From: Alkalibacterium sp046484155
GTDB lineage: Bacteria > Bacillota > Bacilli > Lactobacillales > Carnobacteriaceae_A
Reading direction: 5' to 3'
Assembly: GCF_046484155.1 (NCBI RefSeq)
Contig: NZ_JAWOBT010000043.1
Span: 1-8,804 of the forward strand
DNA length: 8,804 nt
Shown here: positions 1 to 6,242 of the stretch, one piece after another
Numbering within the stretch: the stretch's first letter is position 1
How the letters are laid out: the number at the start of each line of letters is the position of its first letter
Translations under genes and position numbers: made by a program
Notes under the pieces: model-generated
Told to the model about the DNA's origin: nothing
What the model saw: the letters and a program-made list of their open reading frames with translations, nothing else
Databases searched by the model: none

Positions 1-60
1 GGCGCAGTCGCACTCAGTGCTCATATCCGTGGCAAAATTGATGCAGGCCACTTTGCCTGA
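1..60 (+). CDS. C-terminal end of an unidentified gene (partial, 5' end outside the window)
   Basis: Frame 1 is open from the first base and ends with TGA at 58-60, encoding the 19 residues GAVALSAHIRGKIDAGHFA. A factor-independent terminator follows 48 bases later, which supports this being the true 3' end of a plus-strand gene. The first residues could be the end of a hydrophobic helix followed by a basic tail, as in small membrane proteins, but the piece is too short to assign to a family. The competing plus frame (a GTG start at 17) runs straight through the terminator hairpin and is unlikely to be real. Confidence 0.45.
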   Translation, partial: GAVALSAHIRGKIDAGHFA

Positions 61-108
61 ATCAAAGGTATCCAGCACAAGTCAATCGACAGTCGCTCGC
101 AAGCTGAA

Positions 109-134
109 AAAAGTCTCCTGTCAGGGAGACTTTT
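109..134 (+). terminator. Rho-independent terminator of the partial upstream gene
   Basis: AAAAGTCTCC (109-118) pairs perfectly with GGAGACTTTT (125-134) around a six-base loop, giving a 10-bp stem. The T-rich stretch after the stem (TTTTCCTTATT) is interrupted by two C's, so it is a moderate rather than a strong terminator. It lies 48 bases after the stop codon at 60 and insulates the symporter gene downstream. Confidence 0.75.
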
Positions 135-262
135 CCTTATTGAATCATCATCTCTCAAGAAATCATTGTGTTCTTTCAAAAAACGCTCTGCCCATCAGAC
201 ACTCTATTTCAGTCTTTATGTTCATAAAATAGCCACATTTAAAATTATAATATAATTTGTTA

Positions 263-291
263 TTTCTAATTCAATTCTAATGTAGTATACT
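263..291 (+). promoter_or_regulatory. Candidate sigma-A promoter of the symporter gene, with a direct repeat
   Basis: A -10-like TATACT lies at 286-291, and a weak -35 candidate TTTCTA at 263-268 gives a 17-bp spacer. Transcription would begin near 298, about 45 bases before the ribosome binding site. The heptamer TTCTAAT occurs twice, at 264-270 and 275-281, exactly 11 bp apart and between or overlapping the promoter elements. A 12-bp perfect palindrome of A/T bases at 293-304 covers the expected start site. The surrounding 60 bases are extremely AT-rich (two further TATAAT matches at 246-251 and 251-256), so the exact promoter cannot be fixed by eye. Confidence 0.45.
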
Positions 292-341
292 ATAAATTAA
301 TTTAAACAATCTAAATATTGCTAAATAAGTGGATTGAAATT

Positions 342-348
342 GGAGGAG
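342..348 (+). promoter_or_regulatory. Ribosome binding site fixing the symporter start at 354
   Basis: GGAGGAG is separated by five bases from ATG 354-356. An upstream in-frame TTG at 318 has no Shine-Dalgarno sequence and would place this ribosome binding site inside the coding region, so 354 is preferred. Confidence 0.85.
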
Positions 349-353
349 ATATT

Positions 354-1598
354 ATGGAAAAACGAAAGAAATTTAAGATTGGTCTCGTACCGAAATTATT
401 GATTGCCATTGGTTTAGGAGTACTGGTGGGACAGTTGACCTTTATACCTGACTTCATACTTCAGATCCCCATCACCTTTTCGGCCTTGTTCAGTCGGTTA
501 TTAGCCTTTATCATACCGTTAATGATCGTCGGCTTTGTTGTCAAAGGTATTTCAGACCTTACCGATGGAGCTGGTAAGCTGCTCGGCCTCAATGCTCTGA
601 TGGCCTATTCTAATACGCTGATTGGTGGCTTTATTGCTTATTTCCTAGCTTCAAGTCTCTTCCCTTTGTTTATCGATGCTTCAGTTAGAGAAAGCGTTCA
701 AACGGAAGGCACTGAACTGGCGCCCTTGTTCACTCTACCTTTGGAACCGTTATTCGACGTCACATCGGCGATCGTCTTTGCCTTCTTATTCGGTGTCTTT
801 ATCTCCTGGTTACGCAAGGAAAAGAAAGGCGAAGTCATGTATAACTTTTTCGCTGAATTTGGTGCCATTATCACTCGAATCCTAACAGTAATCATCATTC
901 CGGGCTTGCCTTTTTATATCTTCGGTAACTTTTTAAACTTAAGTTACAGCGGCGCCGTCTTTTCACTGCTATCCGTCTTTTGGAGAGTGTTCATCGTCGT
1001 TGTCGGTCTGCAACTGTTACTGATTACCATCTTATTCATTCTCGCAGGACTTTATACAGGTAAGAATCCGATCACTTTACTGAAAAATCAAATCCCCGGG
1101 TATTTCACCGCTTTAGGCACTCAATCTTCTGCCGCTACCATTCCAGTGAATATGGAATGCGCCCGCAAGAATGGTGTGTCAAAAGAAATCAGGGAATTCG
1201 TTATCCCGTTGAGTGCGACCATTCATCTCATGGGGAGTGTTGTCACCATTACTTCTTGTGTGACAGCCGTGTTGCTGATGTTCGATATGCCGCATAGTTT
1301 TGGCATGATGGCTGGCTTTATTGCTACTTTAGGCGTCGCGCTGATTGCTGCACCAGGCGCTCCAGGCGGGGCCATTATGAGTGCTCTTCCATTTGTTTAT
1401 ATGGTCGGTATCGATCCAACCGGGACATTAGGCAATCTGCTCATTTCTCTCTACATCACTCAAGACAGTTTTGGTACAGCAGCAAACGTTTCCGGCGACA
1501 ACGCCATCGCGCTTGTGATCGACAAAGTCTATGACAAACACATTTTGAAGAAAGCTGTCCCTGTTAAAGGCAAGGCCTACAGTCGTGTCAGCAACTAA
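354..1598 (+). CDS. Dicarboxylate/amino acid:cation symporter (DAACS/SDF family), substrate uncertain
   Basis: The 414-residue integral membrane protein has the full family length. It should couple uptake of an organic acid or amino acid to a cation gradient. The HP1 serine motif reads GTQSSAAT (255-262), followed by IPVNMECA as in family members. The HP2 loop is IAAPGAPGGA (331-340). The TM8 signature is DSFGTAANVSGD (371-382), keeping the Asp (371), Thr (375), Asn (378) and Asp (382) seen in the archaeal homologue GltPh. Two deviations stand out. The TM7 NMDGT motif is replaced by HLMGS (291-295), and the arginine that binds the substrate side-chain carboxylate in GltPh (R397) aligns with Gly374. 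By analogy with neutral amino acid members, this argues against glutamate, aspartate or C4-dicarboxylates. The gene is monocistronic, with its own promoter region and a strong terminator. Family assignment is firm; substrate is inference. Confidence 0.9.
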   Translation: MEKRKKFKIGLVPKLLIAIGLGVLVGQLTFIPDFILQIPITFSALFSRLLAFIIPLMIVGFVVKGISDLTDGAGKLLGLNALMAYSNTLIGGFIAYFLASSLFPLFIDASVRESVQTEGTELAPLFTLPLEPLFDVTSAIVFAFLFGVFISWLRKEKKGEVMYNFFAEFGAIITRILTVIIIPGLPFYIFGNFLNLSYSGAVFSLLSVFWRVFIVVVGLQLLLITILFILAGLYTGKNPITLLKNQIPGYFTALGTQSSAATIPVNMECARKNGVSKEIREFVIPLSATIHLMGSVVTITSCVTAVLLMFDMPHSFGMMAGFIATLGVALIAAPGAPGGAIMSALPFVYMVGIDPTGTLGNLLISLYITQDSFGTAANVSGDNAIALVIDKVYDKHILKKAVPVKGKAYSRVSN

Positions 1599-1620
1599 CA
1601 TCCTCAACTAGTCTAAACAT

Positions 1621-1655
1621 AAAAAGAAGGAGCAGAGTATCTGCTCCTTCTTTTT
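1621..1655. terminator. Bidirectional terminator shared by convergent genes
   Basis: AGAAGGAGCAGA (1625-1636) pairs with TCTGCTCCTTCT (1640-1651) around a three-base loop. The stem extends through AAAA/TTTT to about 16 bp, and the T run reaches 1656. The A run on the left makes it a valid terminator in the minus direction too. It sits 22 bases after the symporter stop and 21 bases after the end of the amine-oxidase gene on the other strand, so one hairpin serves both transcription units. Confidence 0.9.
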
Positions 1656-1676
1656 TATACTCTAATTTCAAATGAT

Positions 1677-2969
1677 TTACTGCATTTCCTCCACTAAACG
1701 TTTGGCGGCGTATTGTCCGGAGCGGATGGCCCCTTCCATAAATTGAGGGAACTGCGGACCGAGCTCTGTGCTTGCAAAGACGACGTTATTAAAGGGTTCT
1801 TTTAAATATTCGTTGGCTTTCGGTTCGCCTTTATAATGAACCATTGCGCCGTAACCTCCACCACAATAGCGTGATCCTGACCACTCGCTGATTTCATAAT
1901 CTTTGTACATTTCTGCTTCTTCTCCAAAAACTTCAATCAAGCGCTCTTTAGCGAAAAACTCTTTCACTCCTGATGGCACATTGAAAAACTCTTTGGCCTT
2001 GTCTCCCCCGATGAACAGCGTGAGTCGGTTTTCGCCCCCGGTTATAGAAGAATCTATTAAATTGACCCCTTCATTAGCTGCATAGATGACACCGTAGACC
2101 GGTTTTTTCTTTCCTTTAATGGCTTGTTCACGCCAGAACGGATTATCATACACGAAAGTCATTTTGATTACGGCACCATCGATGTAACTCTTCAAGTATC
2201 GGTCATAATGGTCGGCTAAAGATGAACTGAACTCAATTCGTGCCGCAGCAGTAGGAGGCGTTGCGAAAATTATTGATTTTGCATGATATTTTGTATTGTT
2301 TTTTGTTTTCAAGATATAACCATTCTCAGTTTCTTTCACTTTCACAACAGGTTCATGATAACGGATCGCCTCTTCATTAATGGTCTCCAAGTATCGAATG
2401 ACTTGGGACAGTGGACCAGAGGCTTGATAATTCAATTCGTTGTTCGTCGTTGTGATCCGGCTGACCAGATTTCCTAAGGCCTCCGCATTAATGTAATCAC
2501 TGTTTACTGTCGTTTCAGCGGCCACAAAACTTTTAATGATCTGTCGTTTCCGATTATTTTCGACATGCTTGTCTAGTAAACTTGCCAGTGTCTGGGGATC
2601 TGAATCTGCTGCAGTGATATCTCTCAACATTTCTGGAATGTCTTTGAAATCAAAGAGAATGGGTTCCCTGCTTTTTTCGCTGATAACCACTAAGTCTTCA
2701 GGTATGTGTGTTTCCTCTAAGGTCATTCCGGATTCTTCAATGAGTTTCACGATTTCAGTCATATCTTTATTAACAAACTGTGCACCCAGTTCAAAATAGC
2801 GCGATGAATCTTCAGAAATTTTGGAACGCACTTTTCCACCTGCCCGTTCAGTTGCTTCTAAAACTAAGTAGTTCTTATCTTTTTCATGTAATGCCTTCGC
2901 TGCCGTTAATCCTGCCAATCCGGCCCCAACGACAATGACATCATATATTGACGTCTCAGTATTCATCAT
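1677..2969 (-). CDS. Flavin monoamine oxidase-like FAD-dependent oxidoreductase
   Basis: The 430-residue protein belongs to the amine oxidase / FAD-dependent oxidoreductase family, whose members usually oxidise primary or polyamine C-N bonds with O2, releasing H2O2. The N-terminal Rossmann motif is VVGAGLAG (G15, G17, G20), followed by the ribose-binding E38 and ERAGGKVRS (41-49). VIKMTFVYDNPFWR (267-280) matches, from memory, the human MAO-B segment holding the conserved flavin N5-proximal lysine, here K269. The C-terminal FAD motif FASTELGPQFPQFMEGAIRSG (398-418) corresponds to MAO FAGTE...YMEGA. Glycine, not cysteine, precedes the probable cage tyrosine (Y373), so FAD is probably bound non-covalently. 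No signal peptide is seen, implying a cytoplasmic protein. An upstream in-frame ATG at 3002 directly abuts the ATPase stop but has no ribosome binding site; GAGG at 2982-2979 points to 2969 (or the adjacent ATG at 2966). Substrate unknown. Confidence 0.87.
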   Translation of the reverse strand: MMNTETSIYDVIVVGAGLAGLTAAKALHEKDKNYLVLEATERAGGKVRSKISEDSSRYFELGAQFVNKDMTEIVKLIEESGMTLEETHIPEDLVVISEKSREPILFDFKDIPEMLRDITAADSDPQTLASLLDKHVENNRKRQIIKSFVAAETTVNSDYINAEALGNLVSRITTTNNELNYQASGPLSQVIRYLETINEEAIRYHEPVVKVKETENGYILKTKNNTKYHAKSIIFATPPTAAARIEFSSSLADHYDRYLKSYIDGAVIKMTFVYDNPFWREQAIKGKKKPVYGVIYAANEGVNLIDSSITGGENRLTLFIGGDKAKEFFNVPSGVKEFFAKERLIEVFGEEAEMYKDYEISEWSGSRYCGGGYGAMVHYKGEPKANEYLKEPFNNVVFASTELGPQFPQFMEGAIRSGQYAAKRLVEEMQ

Positions 2970-2978
2970 TTTATTTTT

Positions 2979-2984
2979 CCTCAC
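2979..2984 (-). promoter_or_regulatory. Ribosome binding site favouring the amine-oxidase start at 2969
   Basis: Read on the minus strand, GTGAGG lies nine bases before the first of two consecutive ATG codons (2969-2967 and 2966-2964). The alternative ATG at 3002 is preceded only by A/T-rich coding sequence of the ATPase end and could be used only by translational coupling across TAA-ATG. Confidence 0.6.
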
Positions 2985-3002
2985 TTTCTTACCTGCAGCC
3001 AT

Positions 3003-5660
3003 TTATCTATTATTTTTTTTCAGGACCTTGTGTGTGATAAATTTTTCGATTTCTACTACTGTAAACACACCGAGACCTACGATCAAGGGATACAGCCAAT
3101 AATTCAGTTCGATCGGATAGAGTCCTAAGACATTATATAAAAACGGAACATAGGTGACTAGTAATTGAAAGATGATAAGTAGGCCAGACACAATAAAGGC
3201 GGCTTTGTTATCAAAAAATTGGCTATTCAGACTAAAGTGACGTTCATTTCTTACGTTAAACAAATGAAACAGCTGAGCGAAAACGAGTGAATGAAGCGTC
3301 ACCGTGTTGATAATTCCAGCGTCATAACCCGCCAACAAGACCCGATCGATCCACATGATGGAACCCCCAATAAGCACGGAAACAAACAGTATCCGAAAGA
3401 CATAGTAAGGACTCAACAGCCTTTGATTGGAATCACGCGGCGGTTTCGACATCGTGCCTTTTTCCAAGGGTTCAAAAGCTAAAGCCAGTGCAATCGTTAC
3501 GGCCGTGATCATGTTGACATACAGAATCTGTACAGGCGTTAACGGCATTTCTATTCCTGTTATCAACGCCGCCATAACCAGCAGAGCTTCTGCCCCGTTG
3601 GTCGGTAAAATAAAGAGGATGGTTTTTTTTAAGTTGTCGTAAACCCGTCGCCCTTCTTTCACCGCATTTACGATGGTAGAAAAATCATCATCCACTAAAA
3701 CCATTTCGGACGCTTCTTTGGCCACTTCTGTGCCCTTGATGCCCATGGCCACACCGATATCTGCTCGTTTAAGTGCGGGGGCATCGTTCACACCGTCCCC
3801 TGTCATCGCGCTGATATGGCCATTTTTTTGCAGCGCTTCGACCAGTTTCAGTTTGTTATGCGGACTCGTTCGCGCAAAGACATCGACCTCTTCCACGATC
3901 TCCTGCAATTCTGCGTCGGACATCTCTTCTAACTCGCGTCCTTCAGAGACTTTATCTCCGTCTGTGATCCCAAGTTGCTTCGCGATAGCCAGAGCTGTTT
4001 CTTTGTGGTCACCTGTAATCATCTTAACCTGAATGCCCGCTTTTTTACAGACTTTAATCGCTTCAATGACTTTCTCTCGAGGTGGGTCGATAATTCCGGT
4101 AAGTCCCAGTATCGTTATTCCTGACTGGATGTCATCATGGTCGATGTGTTCTTTGGTCTCAGAGACCTCTTTGATCGCCATCGCGAGGACCCGCTCGCCT
4201 TTTTTAGACAGTTTGTTCATCTGCGTTTCCCAATAATCACGTGCCTCTGAATCCAAGCCGGCCATTTCAAATAATCGGTCGGGTGCGCCTTTAATATAAA
4301 TCTTCTTCAGATTGTTTTCTTCGACTAACCCTGCCATATATTTATACTCTGAATCAAAAGGGATCTTGGCTTTCATTTCCAGGGCAGCGATAGAGACATT
4401 CGCTTTTTCGGCTAGGGTGATCAAACAGCCTTCTGTCGGATTTCCTCTGACGACCCATTCGTCATCTTTCTGATAAATATCCGACTCGTTCACTGTTTTA
4501 GCCGCGGTCAGCAACTCTCTCAAGTCCGCCTCTTCATCGACATCGATTTCTTCTTCCTGTCCGTTCACTATCTTGCCTTCCGGTGCGTAACCCAATCCCG
4601 TCACAGAATAGCTGTTCTCTCTAGTGATGATCGACTGCACCGTCATTTCATTTTTTGTAAGTGTCCCTGTCTTGTCAGAACAAATGACTGTGACAGCTCC
4701 CAGTGTCTCTACCGAGGGAAGTGTGCGCATGACTGCATTCTGATCTGCCATGGACTGTACACCTAGAGCCAAAATAATGGTTAAGATGGCGGGGAGCCCT
4801 TCAGGAATGGAAGCGACGGTCAAACTGATTACGGAAAGTAACAGTTCGCCCCATTCATAATCATGAAAAACTAATCCCGCTACAAATAAGATAACGGCTA
4901 AAACAAGGATGACGACTGAGATCGTTTTTCCGAATTTATCCGTTTGCTTGAGCAATGGTGTTTTCATTTCTTCAACTTCACTCATGGAGCGGTTGATTTG
5001 ACCTATTTCTGTCGTTTCTCCCGTCTCGACAACGATCCCTTTGGCTTTTCCGGAAGAAACAGTGGTTCCTGAAAACACCATGTTGGTTCGGTCACCAAGC
5101 GGTGTATCATCTTCCAGCACATCCGTCTGTTTTTCTACAGAGGTGGATTCGCCTGTCAAGGGTGACTCTTCGACTTTTAGCCGGTCAGTATGAAACAACC
5201 GGATGTCTGCAGGTACCTTGTCGCCAGAATTGAGTATCACGATATCTCCCGGGACAAGCTCCGTTGAATCCACTTCTTTCTTCTGTTCATTTCTAAGAAC
5301 GATCGCCTCTAGGGACAACATATTTTTGATACCTTCGAGTGCTTTTTCGGCTTTACTTTCTTGAACATAACCAATAACGGCGTTGACAATGGCAACAAGC
5401 AGGATGACAGCCGTATCGACATACTGACCCAAAGCAAACGTAACGACAGCTGCAAACAGCAAGATATAGATCAGTACATCGTTAAATTGTCTGAAAAATT
5501 TCACCCACTCGGGCGTCCCTTTTTTTTCAGGTAATTTATTTAATCCGTATTCCTCCTGCCTTTTCTCTACTTCGTCATCAGTTAATCCTGTCCGTGTATC
5601 TGTATCCAATTCTTTTTCTGCCTCTTCACTATTTAAATGAAACCACTTAGTTTCAGCCAT
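3003..5660 (-). CDS. P2-type (Ca2+-ATPase-like) cation-transporting P-type ATPase
   Basis: The 885-residue membrane pump has the normal length for bacterial SERCA/PMR1-like enzymes. Visible in order are an N-terminal cation ATPase domain (about 1-60), actuator motif LTGES (168-172), TM4 motif IPEGLP (285-290), phosphorylation motif SDKTGTLTKNE (328-338, D329), nucleotide-domain KGAP (457-460), DPPR (525-528), MITGD (547-551) and hinge MTGDGVNDAP (619-628). About ten membrane segments are apparent. Ion-site residues aligned to SERCA: E309, N768, E771, N796 and T799 are kept as E287, N688, E691, N716 and T719, but D800 is A720 (VNMITAVTIAL) and E908 is Q796. Ca2+ export is therefore plausible but unproven; related bacterial pumps have been reported to move Na+. 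AAGGGG five bases before ATG 5660 fixes the start. First gene of a probable operon with the amine oxidase. Confidence 0.94.
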   Translation of the reverse strand: MAETKWFHLNSEEAEKELDTDTRTGLTDDEVEKRQEEYGLNKLPEKKGTPEWVKFFRQFNDVLIYILLFAAVVTFALGQYVDTAVILLVAIVNAVIGYVQESKAEKALEGIKNMLSLEAIVLRNEQKKEVDSTELVPGDIVILNSGDKVPADIRLFHTDRLKVEESPLTGESTSVEKQTDVLEDDTPLGDRTNMVFSGTTVSSGKAKGIVVETGETTEIGQINRSMSEVEEMKTPLLKQTDKFGKTISVVILVLAVILFVAGLVFHDYEWGELLLSVISLTVASIPEGLPAILTIILALGVQSMADQNAVMRTLPSVETLGAVTVICSDKTGTLTKNEMTVQSIITRENSYSVTGLGYAPEGKIVNGQEEEIDVDEEADLRELLTAAKTVNESDIYQKDDEWVVRGNPTEGCLITLAEKANVSIAALEMKAKIPFDSEYKYMAGLVEENNLKKIYIKGAPDRLFEMAGLDSEARDYWETQMNKLSKKGERVLAMAIKEVSETKEHIDHDDIQSGITILGLTGIIDPPREKVIEAIKVCKKAGIQVKMITGDHKETALAIAKQLGITDGDKVSEGRELEEMSDAELQEIVEEVDVFARTSPHNKLKLVEALQKNGHISAMTGDGVNDAPALKRADIGVAMGIKGTEVAKEASEMVLVDDDFSTIVNAVKEGRRVYDNLKKTILFILPTNGAEALLVMAALITGIEMPLTPVQILYVNMITAVTIALALAFEPLEKGTMSKPPRDSNQRLLSPYYVFRILFVSVLIGGSIMWIDRVLLAGYDAGIINTVTLHSLVFAQLFHLFNVRNERHFSLNSQFFDNKAAFIVSGLLIIFQLLVTYVPFLYNVLGLYPIELNYWLYPLIVGLGVFTVVEIEKFITHKVLKKNNR

Positions 5661-5665
5661 GAAAT

Positions 5666-5671
5666 CCCCTT
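5666..5671 (-). promoter_or_regulatory. Ribosome binding site fixing the ATPase start at 5660
   Basis: On the minus strand AAGGGG precedes ATG (5660-5658) by five bases. An in-frame ATG 60 bases upstream (5720) would add 20 residues of non-conserved character and has no ribosome binding site, so it is not used here. Confidence 0.8.
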
Positions 5672-5829
5672 CTTCGCAGATTTTATTGTTGCTCATCTTG
5701 TGCATCGCGCACCAACTCATGCCCGGATTTCTATTCCGGTTGGTTGTCCGAAACGAAACAAATCTTACAGTTAGTTTATCCCTTCTGCTTTTCAGTTTTT
5801 GGCGTACTACCTTGCTGGAAGCTTTTCTG

Positions 5830-5858
5830 ATTATAGGATAACATAATACAATACTCTA
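5830..5858 (-). promoter_or_regulatory. Candidate promoter of the ATPase/amine oxidase operon
   Basis: The minus strand carries a perfect -10 hexamer TATAAT at 5835-5830. The hexamer 17 bp upstream (TAGAGT, 5858-5853) is a poor -35, matching the consensus at about three positions. A 5' leader of roughly 160 bases would result. The AT-rich block 5829-5880 is the best promoter region on this strand, but the exact element is uncertain. Confidence 0.35.
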
Positions 5859-5899
5859 TATCTCGTTTAGAATCTTATCACACTGAACCTTCGATTAAA

Positions 5900-5950
5900 A
5901 GATTCGTGTTGGATTATTAAGACCAGAAATCTGAGAGGTAAACACGATCT
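5900..5950. repeat. Imperfect inverted repeat in the divergent intergenic region
   Basis: AGAT-T-CGTGTT (5900-5910) is complementary to AACACGATCT (5941-5950) apart from one bulged T, giving ten paired bases around a 30-base loop. The loop contains the small palindrome CAGA-AA-TCTG (5924-5933). It could be an operator, an RNA stem-loop, or chance in a long non-coding stretch. Confidence 0.35.
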
Positions 5951-6117
5951 GAACAAATAGCTATCCTGCACAACAAGAGGCATCAGAAAAGGTTATAGCC
6001 TGGTCTGATTACACTGCAGCAGAACTAGTTGAAGTAAAGCCGAACACGGCTGATCCCTTCCATTCTTGACCATCTCGATATGTCCGGCTCTCACTTATTT
6101 CTTCGATCTGTCTCCCG

Positions 6118-6169
6118 TTTACAAAACCGCCTGCACGATAGCTTATAATTGAGTTTTTTCTGTTAGAAT
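6118..6169 (+). promoter_or_regulatory. Candidate promoter region of the SDR-led operon
   Basis: Two possible -10 elements are present. TGTTAGAAT (6161-6169) fits an extended -10 (TGn plus TAGAAT), and a perfect TATAAT lies at 6144-6149. TTTACA at 6118-6123 resembles a -35, but its 20-bp spacing to TATAAT is too long for a good promoter. Use of the extended -10 would start transcription near 6176 and give a leader of about 65 bases. No sigma-B consensus (GTTT...GGGTAT) was found, although the third gene is of a stress-protein type. Confidence 0.4.
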
Positions 6170-6242
6170 AGTACCCTTTAAAGTAACAAGGATTCAGATA
6201 CAGACTGTTGAAATTTATACATTAATTGGAAGGAGACAGCCT

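Larger units (their letters stand above)
5661..6242. other. Divergent intergenic region without a recognisable gene
   Basis: About 580 bp separate the divergently read ATPase and SDR genes. The only open frames are short, lack ribosome binding sites and look like chance (for example 22 codons from ATG 6080). The AT-rich stretch near 5829-5880 probably holds the minus-strand promoter, and 6118-6169 the plus-strand one. Between them (about 5900-6052) are several inverted repeats: CGTGTT/AACACG with flanking AGAT/ATCT (5900-5910 with 5941-5950), AGACCAG/CTGGTCT (5920-5926 with 6000-6006) and a short AGCCG/CGGCT hairpin (6039-6052). I see no T-run terminator, riboswitch consensus or tRNA in it. 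Confidence 0.6.

Noticed and set aside
17..232. Open frame of 71 codons at the left edge from GTG 17
   Set aside because: It has no ribosome binding site and runs through the 109-134 terminator hairpin. Frame 1 ending at 60 fits the terminator better.
318..353. TTG start adding 12 residues to the symporter
   Set aside because: There is no Shine-Dalgarno sequence before 318, and the GGAGGAG at 342-348 clearly serves ATG 354.
2536..2799. 87-codon open frame opposite the amine-oxidase gene
   Set aside because: It is antisense to a conserved FAD enzyme, with no ribosome binding site and no domain.
3673..4236. Two consecutive open frames (119 and 67 codons) antisense to the ATPase
   Set aside because: They lie fully opposite a strongly conserved ATPase coding region, lack ribosome binding sites and show no recognisable domain, so they are codon-bias shadows.
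5661..5720. 20-residue N-terminal extension of the ATPase from ATG 5720
   Set aside because: No ribosome binding site precedes it, the extension has no family character, and AAGGGG sits five bases before ATG 5660.
6080..6148. Possible 22-codon peptide from ATG 6080
   Set aside because: No Shine-Dalgarno sequence precedes it, and it overlaps the likely promoter of the SDR operon.
6193..6221. Promoter-like TTCAGA / TATACA pair with about 17 bp between
   Set aside because: Transcription would start at about the ribosome binding site (6230-6236), leaving no usable leader.
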